From positions 1 to 44,663 of the forward strand of contig JADZCA010000053.1 of the NCBI GenBank assembly GCA_020851795.1: a DNA stretch of 44,663 nt, read 5' to 3'. Shown one piece after another: positions 1-7,826 of the stretch. Below the pieces are notes generated by a model. That model was not told the origin of the DNA. It searched no databases and saw nothing but the letters and a program-made list of their open reading frames with translations. Numbering within the stretch: position 1 is the first letter of the stretch; every line of letters begins with the position of its first letter. Both the position numbers and the translations under genes were made by a program. Source of the stretch: Planctomycetota bacterium (GTDB lineage Bacteria; Planctomycetota; PLA2; JAEUHO01).

Positions 1-31
1 AGGCCGCCGTCGGGGCTCGCGGATTCGGCCC

Positions 32-140
32 GGGCGCGCGTCGGACGCGACGACGGCGTGTTCTGGCACCACGTCGAGGAGCGGACGACGCGCCGCGAAG
101 CGCATCGAATGGCCGACGGGCCCTGCGCCACGCCCGGGCC
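32..140. repeat. Dispersed ~108-bp repeat, copy 1
   Basis: This stretch matches 4777-4884 almost base for base, from GGGCGCGCGTCGG through TCTGGCACCACGTCGAG to CTGCGCCACGCCCGGGCC, with one short indel and scattered substitutions. Neither copy carries a convincing reading frame, and the second copy directly follows a gene stop. It is a dispersed intergenic repeat of unknown function. The similarity is seen directly; mobility is only inferred. Confidence 0.8.
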
Positions 141-280
141 GAAGACGCAGCCCCGACCTCGTCGGCTCGTGAATTCGGCGGGCTCGGCGGGATGGCGCGG
201 CGCCATCCCGGCTGACCGCGGGCGACGCCCCCTCTGCGACCCCCGCACTCCGCCGCGAACGGGCGCCTCGCCGTCGGCGC

Positions 281-560
281 CCGCACTCACGCTTGCCGGG
301 GGGGCGTCGCGACGAAGGGTGAGCACCAGCTCCGACCCCGCAGTCGGTGAGCGCGGGGTCGGAGCCGCCGCTCACCTTTGCCGGGGGGTCGCCGCGACGA
401 AGGGTGAGCACGAGCTCCGACCCCGCAGTCGGTGAGCGCGGGGTCGGAGCCGCCGCTCACCTTTGCCGGGGGGGGGGGGCGCCGCGACGAAGGGTGAGCA
501 CGAGCTCCGACCCCGAGGTCGGTGAGCGCGGGGTCGGACCCCGAGGTCGGCGAGCGAGCG
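281..560. repeat. Hairpin repeat locus E1: about three ~85-bp tandem copies
   Basis: Copies begin at about 314, 399 and 489 (periods 85 and 90); a partial copy end lies at 281-301. Each reads GGGTGAGC, then AGCTCCGACCCCGC, a short loop, GCGGGGTCGGAGC and CGCTCACC. This is a nested inverted repeat able to form a long hairpin. The period differences come mainly from a G-run that grows to about 10 G near 470. The core is shared with the loci at 32665, 34090, 37061 and 38451. A period of 85 is not a multiple of three, so the repeat is not coding. The rest of 1-769 holds no gene that can be supported. Confidence 0.85.
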
Positions 561-769
561 TCGCCGCCCGACGTCGCGGCGGATCCCCGGCGTCAAGCGC
601 GGTTGACACTTGACAGCGCCGGCGGCGGCGTGCGCCGCGCGGCGGAACGATCGTGGCGCAAGCAGCCTTCAGAGAACGGGTTACGGCGTCGTGCGGGCGG
701 TGCGAAGCGCGCGGGATCGGCCCTCCGTTTGATCGTCTCTCCCCTCGCCCTGCCCCTCGGAGCCTCCCC

Positions 770-3718
770 ATGGCGGAATTGCGCGTACGCGTCCCCGGCG
801 AACCCGATCGCACCGTGCCGCTCTCGCGGCCGCTCGTGCTCGGTCGCGCCGACGACTGCGACGTCCAGATCCTCGACAAGAAGGCGTCGAAGCGACACCT
901 CCGCGTCGAGCCTGCCCCCGGCGGGGGATGGCTGGCGGTCGACCTGGGCTCCTCCAACGGCACCCTCGTCGGCGACGAACGCATCCTGCGCCGCGCCCTC
1001 GCCTCCGGCGACGTCGTGCGGATCGGCGACGTCACGCTCGAGGTCCTCGACGACGGCCGCCCCGCGGCGCCGGTCTCCGGGCCCGCGGTCGTGCTCTCCG
1101 GCGCGCTCACCGAGGAGCACACGGTCGTCCCGCTCCCCGTCCCCGAGGCCGCCGCCCCCGCGCCCGAAGACGGCCTCGCCGACGACGGCCCGTCGATCGC
1201 CGACGTGACGCGGGCCCGCGTCGCCGGGCGTCGAGCCGTCTCCCGCGCCGCGGCGCTGTGCGCCGCCGGCTGCCTCGTGCTCGTCGGCGTGCAGGTCTTC
1301 GTGGGCGGCGTCGCCGACGAGCGCGTGGCCCGGCGCACCGAGGCCGAGGAGTACGAGCGCCTGCTCGCGCGTCGTGACGAGCCCGCCGACCGCTGGCGGG
1401 AGGAGTACCGCGCCTTCCTCGCCGACCACCCGCGGTCGCGCTACCGCGCCGACCTCGACCTCGTGGCCGCCGCCAAGGAGGCCTCCGACCGCCGCCTCGC
1501 CGAGGCCAACGAGGAGCTGCTCGCCCTGCACCGCAACGCCGTCGGCCGCTCGGAGGCCGAGGTGGTCGGGCGCCTGCGCAGCCTGCGCGACCGCCTCCCC
1601 GCCGACTCGCCGCTCGTCGCGAGCGTACGCATCGCGCTCGAGTCGGCCGAGCGCCGCCTCGCCGAGGCCACCGCCCGCGAGCTCGGCGGCGCCGAGGCCG
1701 ACGCCGACCGCGCGCTCGCGCGGGGCGACGTCGCCGCGGCGATGCGCCGGCTCACCGCCTTCGAGTCGTCCCACCCGCTGCTCTCCGCCGAAGACGACGC
1801 GCGCCTCCAGCGCCGCCGCGCGACCGTGCGCGAGGCGGCCGCGACCCTCGCGGCGGCCGCGATCGCCCGCGCGGGCGAGACCTCCGACCCCGACGCCAAG
1901 CGCGCGGTGCTCGTCGCCGCGCTGCGCGGGCTCGCCGACAGCGTGGAGGCCGACCGGCTCCGCTCGGCGCTCGCCGCCGTCTCGGGCGGTGCGGTCCCCA
2001 CGGCCGCGCCCACGGTGCCGGGCACGGCCCCGTCGCGTCCTCCGAGCGCGGGCCCCGCGGCCACGCCGGGCGCGCTCGCCGCCCTGCAGGCCAAGGTCGC
2101 CGACGCCGAGCGCCTCGTGCGCGAGCGCGCGTTCGCCGCCGCGGCCGCCGCCTACGCGGGGCTCGCCGCCGCGCCCGAGGCCCCGGCCCGCCGCAAGGAC
2201 GAGTGGACCGAGCGCGCGGCCGACCTCGCTCGCGTCGCCCACCTCGTCGACGACCTCGCCGCCGACGCCGCGGACGGGAGCGTGCCGCGCGCGAAGCTCT
2301 CGGGCGGGACCTTCGAGGTCGTCGCCGTGGACGCGAGCGGCGTGCGCCTGCGTCGCGGCGACGCCGAGACGACGACGACGTTCGCGTCGATGGCACCCGA
2401 GGACCTGCTCGTCGTCCTCTCGGTGGGCAAGGAGACCGACGACCGTCGGCTCGCGCTCGCGGTGCTCGCCGTCGAGCTGGGCGACCGCGTCGCCGCGATG
2501 CGCCACCTCGTCGCGCTCGCCGAACGGCCGACGCACCGCGACGCCGCGTTCCGCCTCATGGCGCACCGCCTCGAGGGCCGCTCGTCGGTGCCCGACGGCG
2601 GGTACTTCGCCTTCGAGGGCGAGCTGCTCGGCAAGGCCGAGTTCGAGCGTCGTTCGGAGACCAAGCACCTCGCCGCGCTCGCCGACGAGGCGCGCAAGCT
2701 CGCGGAGCAGGTGGCCAAGGACCCCGCGTTCAAGGGACTCGAGAAGCTGCGCGCGCGCCGCGACGAGCTCGACCGGCGCCGCGCGTTCGCCCTGCTCGCC
2801 ATCTTCGACGAGACGCACTGGCCCTACCCCCACGACGAGCCCGCGGTCCCCGCGCGCGTCTACGCGATCGTCACCGAGGAGGTGGACCGCCGCTGGCGGT
2901 CGGTGGCGGAGGTGTGGAACGAGCCGCTCAAGGTCGTCGCGCCCAAGGGCGAGGCCGTCGAGAAGGCCGTGGCCCGCCACGCGGCGATCGTGCGCGAGCT
3001 CGAGAGCAAGGGCGTCGACGTCGAGCCGCTCAAGGCCGCGATCGCGCCCTACGGCCCCTACGTCGGTGCGGGCACGCTCACGATCCGCTCGTACTACCGC
3101 GACGAAGTCGAGAAGGAGCTGCTCGAGTACAACCGCTGGGTCATGGAGGTCTACAACCCCACCAAGACCACCGTGGCCACCGAGGCCGAGCTCGAGCAGA
3201 TCCGGATCACGAACGAGTACCGCGTGATGATGGGCTACGCGTTCGGCGTGCAGGCGGGGCCCGACCCGATCGCCTCCATCGACCCGAAGAACCTCCTCGA
3301 GGTGCTCGCCAAGAACGTCGAGACGCGCCGCGTCCCGCTCCACGCCGTGCGCGTGGACGACCGTCTCGTGACGAGCGCGCGCGCCCACAGCCGCGACATG
3401 GCGACGCGCGGGTTCTTCGACCACTTCGCACCGCCCAACCCTGCGACCGGCGAGGGGCGCACCTCGCCCTTCGACCGCATGCAGAAGGCGGGGTACACCG
3501 GGGGCGGCATGTCGGAGAACATCTGCGCCGGCGGCGGCCCGATGGACGCCCACATCCGCTGGCTCCACTCGAGCGGCCACCACCGCAACATCCTCTCGGA
3601 CTGGGTGGACATGGGCTCGGGCTTCTCGGGACCGTGGACCCAGAATTTCGGCGCGGGCGGCGGCGCGCCGCCCAAGATCCCGGGTCGCGAGGCGTCGACG
3701 ACCGAGGGCGGCGGCTGA
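770..3718 (+). CDS. FHA domain / single TM / C-terminal CAP (SCP) domain protein
   Basis: 982 aa. Residues 1-95 form an FHA (phosphothreonine-binding) domain, with GR at 25-26, SKRH at 40-43 and SSNGT at 61-65. A Pro/Ala/acidic linker follows, then one membrane segment at about 157-179. A long Ala/Arg/Glu-rich helical region covers roughly 185-790. The C-terminal CAP/SCP domain (about 815-965) has the HSRDMATRGFFDHF motif starting at His873 and the SSGHHRNIL motif. CAP domains are normally secreted, so I infer an FHA head in the cytoplasm and a CAP head in the periplasm. The ATG at 770 begins the FHA fold; an in-frame start 117 nt upstream would add a tail without similarity to the fold. It precedes another FHA gene by 58 bp. 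Function and substrate are unknown. Confidence 0.88.
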   Translation: MAELRVRVPGEPDRTVPLSRPLVLGRADDCDVQILDKKASKRHLRVEPAPGGGWLAVDLGSSNGTLVGDERILRRALASGDVVRIGDVTLEVLDDGRPAAPVSGPAVVLSGALTEEHTVVPLPVPEAAAPAPEDGLADDGPSIADVTRARVAGRRAVSRAAALCAAGCLVLVGVQVFVGGVADERVARRTEAEEYERLLARRDEPADRWREEYRAFLADHPRSRYRADLDLVAAAKEASDRRLAEANEELLALHRNAVGRSEAEVVGRLRSLRDRLPADSPLVASVRIALESAERRLAEATARELGGAEADADRALARGDVAAAMRRLTAFESSHPLLSAEDDARLQRRRATVREAAATLAAAAIARAGETSDPDAKRAVLVAALRGLADSVEADRLRSALAAVSGGAVPTAAPTVPGTAPSRPPSAGPAATPGALAALQAKVADAERLVRERAFAAAAAAYAGLAAAPEAPARRKDEWTERAADLARVAHLVDDLAADAADGSVPRAKLSGGTFEVVAVDASGVRLRRGDAETTTTFASMAPEDLLVVLSVGKETDDRRLALAVLAVELGDRVAAMRHLVALAERPTHRDAAFRLMAHRLEGRSSVPDGGYFAFEGELLGKAEFERRSETKHLAALADEARKLAEQVAKDPAFKGLEKLRARRDELDRRRAFALLAIFDETHWPYPHDEPAVPARVYAIVTEEVDRRWRSVAEVWNEPLKVVAPKGEAVEKAVARHAAIVRELESKGVDVEPLKAAIAPYGPYVGAGTLTIRSYYRDEVEKELLEYNRWVMEVYNPTKTTVATEAELEQIRITNEYRVMMGYAFGVQAGPDPIASIDPKNLLEVLAKNVETRRVPLHAVRVDDRLVTSARAHSRDMATRGFFDHFAPPNPATGEGRTSPFDRMQKAGYTGGGMSENICAGGGPMDAHIRWLHSSGHHRNILSDWVDMGSGFSGPWTQNFGAGGGAPPKIPGREASTTEGGG

Positions 3719-3743
3719 CGTTCCGCCCGGCGGGCGGGCCGGG

Positions 3744-3749
3744 TAGCAT
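3744..3749 (+). promoter_or_regulatory. -10-like TAGCAT upstream of second FHA gene
   Basis: TAGCAT in an otherwise A/T-free gap, 27 nt before the GTG at 3777. It matches the TANNNT hexamer found before many genes here. No convincing -35 is visible. Confidence 0.4.
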
Positions 3750-3776
3750 CCGGCCGACGTCCCGGAGCGCCCTCCC

Positions 3777-4760
3777 GTGCCCAAGCTGATCATCCAGGAA
3801 GGCGAGCAGCAGAGCGTCTTCGAGCTCTTCGACGACGAGGTCACGATCGGGCGCGGCGCGGCGAGCGCGATCCAGGTCGCCGACAACCACGCGAGCAAGC
3901 TCCACGCGGTGGTGCGGCGCGTCCACGGCCGCCCCAAGCTCGTCGACCTCGAGTCGAAGAACGGGACGCGGGTCAACGGCGAGTTCCGCAACCAGCGCTG
4001 GCTCGAGCACGGCGACGTGATCGCGATCGGCGCGATGACGCTCTCCTTCGACGGCTCCGACCTCGCGGCCTCGCCGGCCGTCCCGACGGCCGCCGCGCCC
4101 GTCGTCCGCGTCTCGCCCGCGCTGGCGGTCGCGGCCGCGCCCGCCCCCGCGGCTCCGCCTGCCCCGCGCCCCGCGCCGGTCCGCGCCGCCGGCGGTGCGC
4201 GCACGCGCCGTCGCGACGAGGCGGACGACGGCGAGGAGCGCGGGCCGCGCGCGCCCGCGCGCCGGTCGCAGAACAACGCGGCCGTCCTCATGCTGGTCGG
4301 CGTCGGCGTGCTCGGGCTGATCGCGCTGCTCTTCCTGCTCCTGTCCCACAGCGGCGCCTCCCGCAACGCCGAGGCGCTCGCCGTCTCGCGCGACATGTGG
4401 AACCGCGAGAACCGCAAGGAGGAGGCGCTCGACTTCCTCAAGCGCAACTCCGACCCGACCAACGAGGACGGCTACGTCTCGGTGCGCAAGCAGATCGCGG
4501 AGTGGGAGGGCATCCTCTCCCACGCCGGCGAAGACGCGAAGATGAAGGCCGCGGACAAGGCGATGGAGCAGATCCACCGCGACTTCATCGAGCAGTGGAA
4601 GAACGGCCTGAGCGACGAGCAGCTCGGCCAGCGCCTGCTGCAGTTCGCCGAGGAGTTCGCCGGGACCCCCAAGGCGATGGAGCTCCTCAACGCCCAGTGG
4701 GAGCCCTTCACGAAGTTCCGCGTGCTGATGGAGAAGGCCAAGGCCGCCGGGAAGAAGTAG
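3777..4760 (+). CDS. FHA domain membrane protein
   Basis: 327 aa with a GTG start chosen because the FHA fold begins at once (PKLIIQEGEQQSVFEL). The FHA motifs are IGRG at 24-27, ASKLHA at 39-44 and SKNGTRVNG at 60-68. An Ala/Pro-rich linker covers about 95-165. One membrane segment lies at about 168-190 (a Val/Leu/Ile run). The helical C-terminal domain of about 135 residues has no recognised family. The topology resembles the preceding gene (FHA inside, unknown domain outside), so the two probably serve one signalling or envelope function. FHA domains bind phosphothreonine partners, but no Ser/Thr kinase lies next to it in the window. Confidence 0.88.
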   Translation: MPKLIIQEGEQQSVFELFDDEVTIGRGAASAIQVADNHASKLHAVVRRVHGRPKLVDLESKNGTRVNGEFRNQRWLEHGDVIAIGAMTLSFDGSDLAASPAVPTAAAPVVRVSPALAVAAAPAPAAPPAPRPAPVRAAGGARTRRRDEADDGEERGPRAPARRSQNNAAVLMLVGVGVLGLIALLFLLLSHSGASRNAEALAVSRDMWNRENRKEEALDFLKRNSDPTNEDGYVSVRKQIAEWEGILSHAGEDAKMKAADKAMEQIHRDFIEQWKNGLSDEQLGQRLLQFAEEFAGTPKAMELLNAQWEPFTKFRVLMEKAKAAGKK

Positions 4761-4776
4761 CGCGCGGTCCCCGCCT

Positions 4777-4884
4777 GGGCGCGCGTCGGCCGCGACGACC
4801 GCGTGTCCTGGCACCACGTCGAGGGGCGGACGACGCGCGGCGACACCCATCGAGTCGCTGACGGGCCCTGCGCCACGCCCGGGC
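4777..4884. repeat. Dispersed ~108-bp repeat, copy 2
   Basis: Second copy of the element at 32-140, starting 16 nt after the stop of the FHA gene. It shares TCCTGGCACCACGTCGAGG and GGGCCCTGCGCCACGCCCGG with copy 1. Confidence 0.8.
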
Positions 4885-4912
4885 CTACGCCCGGATCTCC
4901 CACGAGCCGACC

Positions 4913-4976
4913 AGGCTCTGTGTCGGAACTTCCCGTCGCGCGGACGCAGCAGGCAGGGTTGCGAACCAGAGCCTAG
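4913..4976. repeat. Short TIR element (CTAGGCTCTG family), overlaps arginase stop
   Basis: Left arm AGGCTCTGTGTCGGAACTTC (from 4913) faces right arm GCAGGGTTGCGAACCAGAGC, then CTAG. The arms are related imperfect inverted repeats and match the ends of the 181-bp element at 39462-39642. Read on the minus strand, the element begins CTAGGCTCTGGTTCGC, and its TAG is the arginase stop codon. It may act as a terminator hairpin, though it has no T-tract. Confidence 0.65.
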
Positions 4977-5902
4977 AGGATCGTCTTGCCGAAGGCGGAG
5001 AGGATCAGCTCGACGCCGAGCTTGGCCGTGCGGTTGTTCGTGTCGAGCACGGGGTTGAGCTCGACGAGGTCCATGCCGAGCAGGCGGCCGCTGTGCGCGA
5101 CCTTCTCGCACGCGAGGTGCGCCTCGCGGTAGGTGAGGCCGCCCGGCACCGCGGTCCCGACGCCCGGCGCGAACTGCGGGTCCACGCCGTCGAGGTCGAA
5201 GGAGAGATGGACGCCCGCGGTCCCGTCGGTGGCGCGGTCGAGCGCCTCGTCCATGCACGCCGCGATCCCGCGCTCGTCGATCTCCGACATCGTGAAGACC
5301 CGGACGCCCGACGCGCGCACGATCCGGCGCTCCTCGGCGTCGAGGTCGCGCGCGCCGACGATGGAGACGTGGCGCGCCTCGACGGCAGGGGAGCCGCCCG
5401 CGATCGCGACCAGTTCGGGCGCGCCCATCCCGAGGCACACCGCCAGCGGCATCCCGTGGATGTTGCCGCTGGGGCTCGTCTCGGGCGTGTTCATGTCGGC
5501 GTGGGCGTCCACCCAGATCACGCCCACGGTCTCGCCGCGCGGCCGCCGGAACGCCGCCTGCGCCGCGATGCTGCCGATCGCGATCGAGTGGTCGCCGCCC
5601 AGCGCCAGCGGGACGGCGCCGGCGCGCAGCGCCTCGAGCGTGCGGTCGCGCAGCTCCGTGCAGCACGCGAGCACCTCGTGGAGGTACTTCACGTGGGCCT
5701 CGCCCACGGGGCACACCTCGGGCTCGCGCACCGAGACGCTGCCCGCCTCGTGCACGTCGTGGCCGAGCCGCGTGAGCCGCCCGGCGAGGCCCGCGACGCG
5801 GATCGCGCTGGGTCCCATGTCCACGCCTCGACGTCCCGCGCCGAGGTCCATGTGCACGGCGACGACGGAGACGGCGCGGGGCGCGGTGGCGGGCGGCGAC
5901 AT
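4973..5902 (-). CDS. rocF: Arginase (arginase/agmatinase/formiminoglutamase superfamily)
   Basis: 309 aa, the usual length for a bacterial arginase. It should hydrolyse L-arginine to ornithine and urea with a dinuclear Mn centre in the cytoplasm. The Mn-ligand motifs are intact: GGDHS at 102-106, DAHADMN at 132-138 and SFDLDGVDP at 234-242. The ATG at 5902 is preferred over a longer open frame because family similarity starts at AVSVVAVHMDLGAGRRGVDMGP. The gene follows the ABC exporter on the same strand after a 79-bp gap. Its TAG stop lies inside the inverted-repeat element at 4913-4976. Agmatinase or a related ureohydrolase is a less likely alternative; the RGVDMGP and VGTAVPGGLTYREAH segments favour arginase. 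Confidence 0.88.
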   Translation of the reverse strand: MSPPATAPRAVSVVAVHMDLGAGRRGVDMGPSAIRVAGLAGRLTRLGHDVHEAGSVSVREPEVCPVGEAHVKYLHEVLACCTELRDRTLEALRAGAVPLALGGDHSIAIGSIAAQAAFRRPRGETVGVIWVDAHADMNTPETSPSGNIHGMPLAVCLGMGAPELVAIAGGSPAVEARHVSIVGARDLDAEERRIVRASGVRVFTMSEIDERGIAACMDEALDRATDGTAGVHLSFDLDGVDPQFAPGVGTAVPGGLTYREAHLACEKVAHSGRLLGMDLVELNPVLDTNNRTAKLGVELILSAFGKTIL

Positions 5903-5935
5903 GCCGTCCAAGGTGCCACCGGAGCGGGGCAAGCG

Positions 5936-5964
5936 CGCCGAATTCACGAACGACGAGGCCCGGG
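5936..5964 (-). repeat. Small dispersed repeat (GCCTCGTCG-TTCGTGAATTC type)
   Basis: On the minus strand this reads GGCCTCGTCGTTCGTGAATT followed by CGGCGC. Near-identical stretches lie at 155-184 (GACCTCGTCGGCTCGTGAAT) and 34579-34607 (GGCCTCGTCCTTCGCGAATC). All three are intergenic. Function unknown. Confidence 0.5.
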
Positions 5965-5981
5965 CGCGCGGCCTGCGATCG

Positions 5982-7826
5982 TCAGGTGGCGGTCGGGGTC
6001 GTCCCCGGCGCCGGCGCAGACGCGGGGGGCGCATCGTCCTCGGTGAACCCGCGCGCTCGCAGGCGGCGGTACGTCTCGCTGCGCGCCGCGACCTCGTCGG
6101 GCGGGCCGAAGGCCTCGACGCGGCCCTCGCGCAGCACGAGCACCCGGTCCGCCCGCGCGACGGTCTCGGCGCGGTGCGCGATCACGAACACCGTGCGTCC
6201 CGGCAGGAAGTCGGCGAGGGCCGCTCGCAGCGCCTCCTCGCTGTCGCGGTCGAGCGCGCTCGTCGGCTCGTCGAGGAGCAGCACCCGCGGGTCGCGCAGG
6301 ACCGCGCGCGCCAGCGCGAGTCGCTGACGCTGGCCGCCCGAGAGCCCGGTCCCGCCCGCGGCGAGCCGCGTCGCGTACCGCTCGGGCATCGCGTCCACGA
6401 ACTCGTGCGCGTGCGCCCGCCGCGCCGCCGCCTCGATCTCGCCCGCCGTCGCGCCGGGCCGGCCGCGCGCCACGTTCTCCGCGACGGTGCCCTCGAAGAG
6501 GTCGGGGTGCTGGTGCACGATCGCGCAGCGGCCCCGCACCGACCCGAGCGTCGCCGCGCGGGCGTCGGTCCCGTCGTGGAGCACGCGCCCGGCGCTCGGG
6601 TCGCGCAGCCGCGGCACGAGGTCGAGCAGCGTGGACTTGCCCGCGCCGCTCGGGCCCACGACCGCGACGAACGCGCCCGCGGGCACCTCGAAACTGACGT
6701 CGCGGAGCGCCGCGCGGCCGTCGGGGTAGGCGAAGGACACGTTCTCGAAGCGGACGGCGCCCCCGCCCGGCGCCAGCGCCACGGCACCCGGCGCGTCGGC
6801 GATCTCGGGCGCACGGTCGCGGATCGCGAAGAGTCGGTCGGCCGCGGCCGCGGAGATCGCGACGCGGTTGCCGAGGTCGCCGAGCTTGCGGAACGGGTCG
6901 AGCGTGCCCAGCAGCGCGGCGTAGAGCGCGAGGAACGACGACGCGTCCATCGACACGATGCGCGAGAGGCCGATCCCGAGCGTGCCGGCGACGCCGATCG
7001 CCGACAGCGTCTCGAGCAGCGGGCTCGTCAGCGCGTCCGTGCGCGTCATGCGGCGGTCCTCGTCGTAGAGGCGGTCCGCGCGCGCGCCGAAGCGGGCCCG
7101 CTCGGCCTCCTCGCCGCCGAAGGCCTGCACGGTGCGCAGCCCCGTCAGCGCCTCCGCCGCCACCGACATCATCGCGCTGCGCGCCTCGAGGACGCCCCGC
7201 GCCCGCCGGCGGATGCGACGCGACAGCGCCGCCGTGGCGCCGAACACGACCGGGAACGCGACGAGCGTCAGCAGCGTCAGGCGCACGTCGATGGCGAGCG
7301 CGACCACGACCATGCCCACGACCTTGAGCGGTTCGCGCACGAGCTTGGACAGCACGGCGCCGAGCCCGGCGGAGAGGAAGTCCACGTCGGTCGTGAAGCG
7401 CACGACCGAGTCCTGGACGCCGCGCGCTTCGTAGAAGCCCACGGGCTGGCGCAGCGCGTGCTCGAACACCTCCTCGGCGACGTCGAGCACCGCGCGGCGC
7501 GTCAGCGCGGCGGTCCACGCGTCCTGCAGGAAGCGTGCGAGCGCCTTCGCCGCGGTGAGCAGCACGCCGAGCACGAGGAACCCGGCGAGCAGCGACCCGC
7601 GGTCGGTCCCCGCCGCCGCCCGCACGGCGCCGACGAGCCGGCGCGACCACGCGTCGAGCGCCCCGCCGCCGCCGTCCTCCTCGCCGAGGAGCACGCGGAA
7701 GAACGGCAGACCCGTCGCGAACGTGGCGGTGTTGAGCAGGCCGACTGCGGCGGCCGCGAGCAGCGACGCCGTCAGCCGCGCGCGGTGGCGCAGCACGTAG
7801 CGGAGCAGGCGCAGGTAGCCCTTCAC
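5982..7826 (-). CDS. MsbA-like lipid/LPS ABC exporter (fused TMD-NBD)
   Basis: 614 aa, a single-chain half transporter that would work as a homodimer in the inner membrane. Residues 1-330 are a six-helix type I exporter domain. The ATPase domain has Walker A GPSGAGKST (391-399), Q-loop HQH (438-440), signature LSGGQ (495-499), Walker B VLLLDE (515-520) and switch His551; all key residues are present. The GTG start at 7826 overlaps the stop of the upstream kinase by four nucleotides (GTGA), which indicates translational coupling. Pairing with an LPS-kinase-like protein and divergent lptFG suggests export of lipid A-core or another glycolipid. A drug or peptide exporter cannot be excluded from the fold alone. 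Confidence 0.87.
   Translation of the reverse strand: MKGYLRLLRYVLRHRARLTASLLAAAAVGLLNTATFATGLPFFRVLLGEEDGGGGALDAWSRRLVGAVRAAAGTDRGSLLAGFLVLGVLLTAAKALARFLQDAWTAALTRRAVLDVAEEVFEHALRQPVGFYEARGVQDSVVRFTTDVDFLSAGLGAVLSKLVREPLKVVGMVVVALAIDVRLTLLTLVAFPVVFGATAALSRRIRRRARGVLEARSAMMSVAAEALTGLRTVQAFGGEEAERARFGARADRLYDEDRRMTRTDALTSPLLETLSAIGVAGTLGIGLSRIVSMDASSFLALYAALLGTLDPFRKLGDLGNRVAISAAAADRLFAIRDRAPEIADAPGAVALAPGGGAVRFENVSFAYPDGRAALRDVSFEVPAGAFVAVVGPSGAGKSTLLDLVPRLRDPSAGRVLHDGTDARAATLGSVRGRCAIVHQHPDLFEGTVAENVARGRPGATAGEIEAAARRAHAHEFVDAMPERYATRLAAGGTGLSGGQRQRLALARAVLRDPRVLLLDEPTSALDRDSEEALRAALADFLPGRTVFVIAHRAETVARADRVLVLREGRVEAFGPPDEVAARSETYRRLRARGFTEDDAPPASAPAPGTTPTAT

Noticed and set aside
593..4462. 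Very long open frames opposite real genes (also 5982-10487, 27230-32731, 11850-14834)
   Set aside because: Stop codons are rare in DNA this GC-rich. The translations are Arg/Ala/Gly-rich without domains, and the opposite strand encodes recognised proteins; only the portions listed as genes are kept.
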